Source: Bermanella sp034112325 (GTDB taxonomy: Bacteria > Pseudomonadota > Gammaproteobacteria > Pseudomonadales > Oceanobacteraceae). From it: DNA of 10,432 nucleotides. Position 1 is the stretch's first letter, and each line of letters opens with the position of its first letter. The translations under genes were made by a program, and so were the position numbers. The notes under the pieces are model-generated. The model was not told where the DNA came from and searched no databases. It saw only the letters and a program-made list of their open reading frames with translations. This document shows, one piece after another, positions 5,446 to 10,432 of this stretch. The stretch is from contig JAWUVO010000047.1 of the NCBI GenBank assembly GCA_034112325.1, forward strand, positions 1 to 10,432, in the 5' to 3' direction.

Positions 5446-7077
5446 CTAAACCCCTGCTTTCCAGCCGTTAGTCACCGGATATCTTCTATCACGCCCAAAG
5501 CCTCGCTGAGTCAAGCGCACGCCTATTGGAGCCTGACGACGTTTGTATTCGTTTACGTCCACTAAGCGAATAACACGATTAACATCTAACGCTTCAAACC
5601 CTTTTGCAATAATGCTTTGAGCGCTGGCGTCTTCTTCTATGTATAAACGTAAAATTTCATCAAGTATCTCGTATGGCGGCAACGAATCTTCGTCTACCTG
5701 ATCTGGTGCTAATTCAGCAGACGGTGGACGTGAAATGACTCTTGGCGGAATCACTTCTTCGATGGTATTACGGTATTTAGACAGTTCAAATACGAGTGTC
5801 TTGAATACATCTTTCAATACACCATAGCCGCCCGCCATATCGCCATATAAGGTGGCATAACCCACTGCCATTTCACTTTTATTACCAGTGGTTAAAACCA
5901 TAAAGCCTTTTTTGTTAGAAATAGCCATTAACATCACACCCCGGCAACGGCTTTGTAGGTTTTCTTCTGTGGTATCAACTTTAGTGCCTTCAAACTCATC
6001 GGCCAGTGTATGCATAAACGCGTTATACATCGGCTCTATTGGCAGCACACTGTAACGCACACCTAAACGCAGGGCTTCATCCTCAGCGTCTTGTAAGCTC
6101 ATTTGGGAAGTGTATTTAAACGGCATCATAATCGCTTCAACACGCTCTTTACCTAATGCATCTACGGCAATGGCTAAAGTTAAACCTGAATCAATACCGC
6201 CTGATAACCCCAGTAACACACCTTTAAATCCGTTTTTATTCACATAATCACGAACCCCAAGCACTAGTGCTTGATAAATACTTTCGTACCTAACTCTAAC
6301 AGGCGTAATTTCCCCTTGGCTAGATACACAGACTTGGTCTTTAAAGGTTAATTCACAGTAAGCTAAACCTTCAACATAGGTTTGCATCCGTGCCAACAGC
6401 TTGCCACTGGCGTCTACCATCATTGAGCCACCATCGAACACTAGCTCATCTTGGCCACCAACTAAATTGACGTAGGCAATTGGCATACTACCTTCTAAGG
6501 CACGCTGTTTTAACAACTCTTCTCTGTGCTCGGGTTTGTCAATATGGAATGGCGAAGCATTTAAGTTCAACATCAAGCGCGCGCCCGCTTCTTTTGCTTG
6601 TGTCATAACACCTGTGTGCCAGATATCTTCACAGATACTCAATGCGGTTGGAATGCCCTTTATAGTCACCACACAAGTGTCATGCGCTTCAGTAAAGTAT
6701 CGCTTTTCATCAAAAACTTGGTAATTAGGCAGCCTTTGTTTGGCGTATTCGCCCAAACACTCTCCATTAAAAAACACTCCAGCCATATTAAATAACTGAT
6801 TATTTATGGTTTTAGGATAGCCAACTGCAATATAGATAGGTAACGCAGCTTGCTTGATTTGCTCAAGTGCTTCATTAATCCTTAACTCAAGACTTGATCT
6901 TAAAAGTAAATCTTCAGGAGGATAACCAGTTAACGTTAACTCAGGAAAAACAATCACATCTGCTTTTTGCTCTAGCGCAGACTCGGCAGCCTGTATAACA
7001 TGCAGGGTATTTGAAGAAATATCCCCAACTAACAAGTTTAATTGGGCTAAACAGACCTTAAGATTTTGCTCGGACAC
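5446..7077 (-). CDS. nadE: Glutamine-dependent NAD+ synthetase
   Basis: Makes NAD+ from nicotinic acid adenine dinucleotide, ATP and glutamine, the last step of NAD synthesis. It is the two-domain form, 543 residues. The N-terminal nitrilase-like glutaminase (about 1-255) has the catalytic triad Glu46 (VFPELTLTGYPP), Lys113 (YAKQRLPNY) and Cys149 (ALSICEDIW). The C-terminal ATP-pyrophosphatase synthetase carries the P-loop SGGIDS at 292-297, TTGNKSEMAVGYATLYGDMAGG and the C-terminal QAPIGVRLTQRGFGRDRRYP. With its own glutaminase it can use glutamine rather than only free ammonia, unlike the short E. coli NadE. The start is GTG at 7077-7075, with AAGG nine bases upstream and no nearby in-frame ATG. 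It is monocistronic and converges on bamD. It sits between bamD and pilS, which are adjacent in Pseudomonas as I recall. Confidence 0.96.
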   Translation of the reverse strand: MSEQNLKVCLAQLNLLVGDISSNTLHVIQAAESALEQKADVIVFPELTLTGYPPEDLLLRSSLELRINEALEQIKQAALPIYIAVGYPKTINNQLFNMAGVFFNGECLGEYAKQRLPNYQVFDEKRYFTEAHDTCVVTIKGIPTALSICEDIWHTGVMTQAKEAGARLMLNLNASPFHIDKPEHREELLKQRALEGSMPIAYVNLVGGQDELVFDGGSMMVDASGKLLARMQTYVEGLAYCELTFKDQVCVSSQGEITPVRVRYESIYQALVLGVRDYVNKNGFKGVLLGLSGGIDSGLTLAIAVDALGKERVEAIMMPFKYTSQMSLQDAEDEALRLGVRYSVLPIEPMYNAFMHTLADEFEGTKVDTTEENLQSRCRGVMLMAISNKKGFMVLTTGNKSEMAVGYATLYGDMAGGYGVLKDVFKTLVFELSKYRNTIEEVIPPRVISRPPSAELAPDQVDEDSLPPYEILDEILRLYIEEDASAQSIIAKGFEALDVNRVIRLVDVNEYKRRQAPIGVRLTQRGFGRDRRYPVTNGWKAGV

Positions 7078-7149
7078 CAGTTACGACCTTAATCACACGA
7101 CTAAAAACCCGTATTCTGCGAGAATTACGATTTTTGAGCAATCAAAACA

Positions 7150-8703
7150 ATGAAATCATTGATTGAAAACCAACCCATCTCACGCTTATACAGCTATTTT
7201 TCGCTGGGATTGGCCACTTTATTCTTAAGTTTTTTCTTTTTTGAAGAACAACTGCAATGGTGGCAAACCCGATCGCCAGTATTATTATTGGTCACCTTAT
7301 GTGCATATCTTGCTCTAGCCATTCGAGCTAATGTTGTAACGCATAGACGAAAGCCAATAGTGGCCGACCGACTATTGCCATATTTAATGTGGGATATATT
7401 GTTTTTTGGCTTTTTGATGTTGCACCTATCACCCACTCAGACCGATATTTACACCATAATTTTAATTACTGTAGCGCTTGGTAATTTCTTAGTGACAAGG
7501 CTTTATGGATACTTATTAGCGGCCATGGCTACTGTAATGGTGCTTAGTAATAGCTTTATTCACTCCAATAGCGAAGTAACTGGACAGCTTTTATCCGGTT
7601 CGTTTATGAGTGTTGTCTATTTTATTACTGCAGCTGTTATTCAATCACTGGCCAAACGATTTTTAGAAGCACGTTCTAGCGCGCAAAAAACTGAGGGTAA
7701 ATTACTAACCGCTTCCAAGATCAACAGTATTATTATTGATCGTATGCAAACTGGTGTATGTGTCGTTAATAAAGCAGGTAAAATCTTAAGCTTAAATCGT
7801 TCGGTACAAGAGCGCATAAAGTTCAGTGGAATTGGAGAAAATATTCCTGATGTAATTTTTGAAAGAATGGCCGTTTGGCAACAGCATAAATTACAAAATG
7901 ATGACGCCATCAATTTACAACTAGACAACCACCAGACATTTACATTTATGGTCTCTTTTGCTGAAATTGATGAACTGTCTACGCTAATCTTTATTGAAGA
8001 CAAAGACACAGTCACCCGACGAGCAAATCAATTTAAGCTTGAATCACTAGCCAGAATGGCCGCCAGCATTGCCCATGAAATTAGAAACCCATTAAATGCG
8101 GTAAGTCATGCGGCCCAGCTGATTCAAGACAATCCGGCACTAGATGAAGATGATGCAAAGCTATGCGATATCATTGTTAATCAATCGATGCGCATGGATG
8201 CAATCATTCAAAATGTTTTACAAATTAGTAAACGCCGATCCTCAGAGCCTAAATGGCTAGATTTGGGCGGCTGGATGGCTAAATTCATCGATGATTTTAC
8301 CCAACAGAATAATGTTGCATTCACGGTCGATAGCTTACCAATGAAAATACGCTTTGACCCCAGTCAGCTACACCAAGTGCTATGGAATATATGCAGCAAC
8401 GCGATTCGCTATGGCTTAGCTTCAATAGAATCACCAATAAGAATAGAGTTTAAACAACATCACCACCGAGCCAGTATCAATATTTTTGACAATGGCCCAG
8501 GCATCAGCGAACAAGAGCTGAACTATTTATTTGAGCCTTTCCATACCACATCATCAAGCGGTACCGGTTTAGGTCTATACTTAGTAAAAGAACTTTGCCA
8601 AGCCAACCACGCTGAAGTAAGTTACCGCAATCTGCCAGAAGGCGGCGCATGCTTTGAAATATTATTTGCACCAGATTTTAGTCACAAAACGAGAACAAAA
8701 TGA
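7150..8703 (+). CDS. pilS: Sensor histidine kinase PilS, type IV pilus regulation
   Basis: Inner-membrane sensor kinase that phosphorylates PilR to control pilin transcription; in Pseudomonas it senses pilin subunits in the membrane. The 517 residues begin with a hydrophobic region of about six membrane segments (roughly 14-165). A PAS-like region follows (about 190-285, with RMQTGVCVVNKAGKILSLN), then the HisKA domain with phospho-acceptor His309 in SIAHEIRNPLNAVSHAAQLI. The ATPase domain has N-box NICSNAIRYG (412-421), DNGPGI (447-452), FEPFHTT and GTGLGLYLVKEL (471-482). The H-box, the NVLQISKRR stretch and the C-terminus closely resemble P. aeruginosa PilS. The ATG at 7150 has only a distant GAG as ribosome site, and the promoter in the 72-base gap to nadE is unclear. 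Its stop overlaps the pilR start (ATGA), implying coupled translation. Confidence 0.93.
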   Translation: MKSLIENQPISRLYSYFSLGLATLFLSFFFFEEQLQWWQTRSPVLLLVTLCAYLALAIRANVVTHRRKPIVADRLLPYLMWDILFFGFLMLHLSPTQTDIYTIILITVALGNFLVTRLYGYLLAAMATVMVLSNSFIHSNSEVTGQLLSGSFMSVVYFITAAVIQSLAKRFLEARSSAQKTEGKLLTASKINSIIIDRMQTGVCVVNKAGKILSLNRSVQERIKFSGIGENIPDVIFERMAVWQQHKLQNDDAINLQLDNHQTFTFMVSFAEIDELSTLIFIEDKDTVTRRANQFKLESLARMAASIAHEIRNPLNAVSHAAQLIQDNPALDEDDAKLCDIIVNQSMRMDAIIQNVLQISKRRSSEPKWLDLGGWMAKFIDDFTQQNNVAFTVDSLPMKIRFDPSQLHQVLWNICSNAIRYGLASIESPIRIEFKQHHHRASINIFDNGPGISEQELNYLFEPFHTTSSSGTGLGLYLVKELCQANHAEVSYRNLPEGGACFEILFAPDFSHKTRTK

Positions 8704-10124
8704 ATCGTGTATTGGTAATCGATGACGAACCCGATATTTTAGAGTTACTTTCTATTACCATTAAACGTATGGGCATGACTTGCGTGACCGCAAATACTAT
8801 TGCTAATGCTAAATTAGAGCTAGAAAAAGGAGATTTTCAGCTTTGTTTAACCGATATGCGCTTACCAGATGGATCTGGCTTGGACTTTGTTGCCTTTCTT
8901 AGTCAAAATTTCAGTCACCTGCCAGTGGTTATGATTACCGCTTACGGCAGTATGGACATGGCTATTCAAGCGATGAAACAAGGGGCATTTGATTTTTTAT
9001 CGAAACCGGTTGATTTAGAAAAACTACGCTCAATTATTAAAAATGCATTACTGCTGAATAAAACTATCGAACCGTTAAATTCAGACGATCCATTTCCAAA
9101 TATAATTGGTAATTCAGAAAAACTAAATCTTCTAAAAGCTCAGATTAGTAAAGTGGCTCGCAGCCATGCCCCTGTGTTTATTCACGGAGAATCGGGTAGT
9201 GGTAAAGAATTAGTGGCGCGTGGAATTCATCAAGCAGGCCCCCGAGCAGACGAAGCTTTCATAGCTGTTAACTGTGGTGCTATTCCATCAGAGTTAATGG
9301 AGAGTGAATTTTTTGGCCACAAAAAAGGCGCTTTTACTGGTGCCAACAATAACAAAGAAGGATTTTTTCAAGCGGCTCATGGCGGCACTTTATTTTTAGA
9401 TGAAGTGGCTGATTTGCCATTAGTAATGCAGGTTAAGTTATTAAGAGCTATCCAAGAAAATACCATAAGGCCAGTAGGCAGTGAAAAAGAGCTCTCTGTT
9501 GATGTACGTATTTTATCAGCCAGCCATAAGGATTTACAAAAAGAAGTAGACGATAAAACCTTTCGCGAGGACTTATTTTATCGTCTAGATGTGATTAATT
9601 TGCAAGTACCACCCTTGCGGGAGCGCTTAACTGACGTACCCATATTAAGCCTGCATATTTTAGAAAAACTGTCTAAATCACTTGAGATTGGGGTAATTAA
9701 GCTAAGCCAAGTTGCGATGAATGCGCTTAATGCGTATCACTTTCCTGGCAATATTAGAGAATTAGAGAATATCCTGCAACGGGCTATCACCTTATCTGAT
9801 GGCAACTTAATTAATATTGAAGACCTGAACTTAAAGCAAAAAGTAGCCACTTCAGCCCCGGCTGCAACAACTGATTTATCAACCGATATTAGCTCTGGAA
9901 CACAAGAGCCCAAACGCCGAGCTTCAGATCCATCAATACAGCGCTCTAACCATCATGAGCTAGCTCCAGGGGAATCTTTAGAGAATTACTTAGAGAGTAT
10001 TGAAAAACAGATACTAACGAAAACATTAGAACAATGCCGCTGGAATAAGACAGCGGCTGCCGAACAGCTAGGAATGAGTTTTCGCTCTATTCGATATCGT
10101 CTTAAAAAATTAGGTATAGATTAA
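8700..10124 (+). CDS. pilR: Sigma54-dependent response regulator PilR (NtrC family)
   Basis: Activates sigma54 promoters of type IV pilus genes, pilA in Pseudomonas, after phosphorylation by PilS. The 474 residues hold three domains. The receiver (1-115) has the acidic pair Asp8/Asp9, phospho-acceptor Asp52 in LTDMRLPDGSG, Thr80 and Lys102. The AAA+ sigma54 activator (about 132-365) has Walker A GESGSGKE (163-170), the sigma54-contacting GAFTGA loop (210-215), Walker B TLFLDEV (230-236) and FRED-LFYRLDV. The C-terminal Fis-type helix-turn-helix (about 449-472) reads NKTAAAEQLGMSFRSIRYRL. A low-complexity linker rich in Ala, Thr, Ser and Pro (about 381-425) joins the last two. All catalytic motifs are intact. 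It overlaps pilS by four bases and GAG at 8691-8693 can serve as ribosome site. Identity as PilR rather than another NtrC relative rests on pilS and the following pilin gene. Confidence 0.94.
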   Translation: MNRVLVIDDEPDILELLSITIKRMGMTCVTANTIANAKLELEKGDFQLCLTDMRLPDGSGLDFVAFLSQNFSHLPVVMITAYGSMDMAIQAMKQGAFDFLSKPVDLEKLRSIIKNALLLNKTIEPLNSDDPFPNIIGNSEKLNLLKAQISKVARSHAPVFIHGESGSGKELVARGIHQAGPRADEAFIAVNCGAIPSELMESEFFGHKKGAFTGANNNKEGFFQAAHGGTLFLDEVADLPLVMQVKLLRAIQENTIRPVGSEKELSVDVRILSASHKDLQKEVDDKTFREDLFYRLDVINLQVPPLRERLTDVPILSLHILEKLSKSLEIGVIKLSQVAMNALNAYHFPGNIRELENILQRAITLSDGNLINIEDLNLKQKVATSAPAATTDLSTDISSGTQEPKRRASDPSIQRSNHHELAPGESLENYLESIEKQILTKTLEQCRWNKTAAAEQLGMSFRSIRYRLKKLGID

Positions 10125-10167
10125 CCCAGAACCTGATATTAGATTTCAAAATATATTTAAATCACTT

Positions 10168-10176
10168 TGATATTAT
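10168..10176 (+). promoter_or_regulatory. Possible extended -10 promoter for the pilin gene
   Basis: TGATATTAT is an extended -10 with five of six -10 bases matching. No -35 is apparent. It would start transcription near 10183, about 95 nt before the pilin ATG. I see no sigma54-type -24/-12 (GG, then GC ten bases on) anywhere in 10125-10277. Confidence 0.3.
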
Positions 10177-10199
10177 AACTAGCCACTACTGACACCTGA

Positions 10200-10228
10200 T
10201 TACGACGCTCGCCTGATAGAGCGAGTAA
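10200..10228 (+). other. Hairpin in the pilR-pilin intergenic region
   Basis: TTAC (10200-10203) and CGCTC (10206-10210) can pair with GAGCG (10219-10223) and GTAA (10225-10228), with a small GA/A internal loop and an 8-nt apical loop. No T run follows, so it is not an intrinsic terminator for pilR. It may be an element of the pilin 5' UTR or part of the pilR transcript end. Confidence 0.5.
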
Positions 10229-10277
10229 CGAAGCAAGAATAGAATAAGCCTCCAGTGATGAATACAAGGAGGTAAAC

Positions 10278-10432
10278 ATGAAAGGCTTAACCCTAATTGA
10301 ACTCTTGGTAAGCGTTACCATATTAAGCATATTAATATCGACCGGTGTACCTAGCTTATTATCCCTAGTGGCTCGATATCAATCTTTTAGCGCTGTTTCA
10401 ACTCTAAAAAAAATGATTACCTACACCAGAAA
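10278..10432 (+). CDS. Type IV prepilin-like minor pilin (FimT/GspH family), 5' part
   Basis: The first 51 codons are present and the gene runs off the window. The protein begins MKG-LTLIELLVSVTILSIL, a class III prepilin signal. Cleavage and N-methylation by the prepilin peptidase (PilD) would occur after Gly3. Mature Glu5 is present and a long hydrophobic helix (about 4-31) follows. Mature residue 1 is Leu instead of the usual Phe. The short leader, and VPSLLSLVARYQSFSAVSTLKKMITYTR after the helix, suit the GspH/FimT minor-pilin family. The same position after pilR is held by fimT in Pseudomonas, as I recall, but FimU or another minor pilin cannot be excluded from this fragment. The start is secure: AAGGAGGT (10266-10273), the strongest Shine-Dalgarno in the window, lies four bases before the ATG. 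Confidence 0.85.
   Translation, partial: MKGLTLIELLVSVTILSILISTGVPSLLSLVARYQSFSAVSTLKKMITYTR

Noticed and set aside
7078..7149. Promoter pair between nadE and pilS
   Set aside because: TATTCT at 7112-7117 and other AT-rich matches are too weak to assign, and no sigma54 element is visible.
6536..8015. Open frames opposite nadE (6536-6795, +) and pilS (7194-7436 and 7641-8015, -)
   Set aside because: Shadows of strongly supported genes, with no family resemblance or start signals.
1..10432. Mobile elements, CRISPR, tRNA or rRNA genes, toxin-antitoxin or defence genes
   Set aside because: No transposase, integrase, regular spaced repeats, tRNA-like folds or defence domains seen; every large reading frame is a recognisable core gene except the DUF4124 protein.

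Overview
This window looks like chromosomal housekeeping DNA from a gammaproteobacterium, probably a marine or aquatic member of the Pseudomonadales/Cellvibrionales type. The evidence is the AT-leaning composition, closely Pseudomonas- and E. coli-like protein sequences, and a gene order matching a known neighbourhood: pgeF-rluD diverging from bamD, then pilS-pilR, then minor-pilin genes. Placement below class level is inference. I found no mobile element, CRISPR array, tRNA, rRNA or phage gene, and codon use looks even throughout.

Layout. On the minus strand, positions 1-1783 hold the start of ilvH and a complete ilvI (acetolactate synthase, branched-chain amino acid synthesis), joined by a 1-base TAATG overlap. 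A 442-base gene-free stretch follows (1784-2225). It carries back-to-back promoters: one fires left into a structured leader of about 260 nt before ilvI, the other fires right into a small secreted DUF4124 protein (2226-2681). That gene runs tail-to-tail into pgeF (peptidoglycan editing factor), which lies behind rluD (23S rRNA pseudouridine synthase) in a minus-strand operon. rluD diverges from bamD (beta-barrel assembly lipoprotein). bamD converges with nadE (glutamine-dependent NAD+ synthetase), and a near-perfect bidirectional terminator separates them. nadE diverges from pilS-pilR, a two-component system for type IV pili with a 4-base ATGA overlap. The window ends inside the first gene of what should be a minor-pilin cluster, a FimT/GspH-like prepilin.

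The genes cover separate core functions: amino acid synthesis, ribosome modification, wall and outer-membrane quality control, NAD synthesis and type IV pilus control. Only pilS, pilR and the pilin gene form an evident functional group across several transcription units.

The most interesting non-coding signal is the ilvI leader. It contains a 19-codon mini-ORF with six Ile/Leu/Val codons. Its 3' half overlaps the first of three inverted-repeat segments that can fold in two mutually exclusive ways, as in an attenuator or translation-coupled leader. I see no clearly new multi-gene system here.
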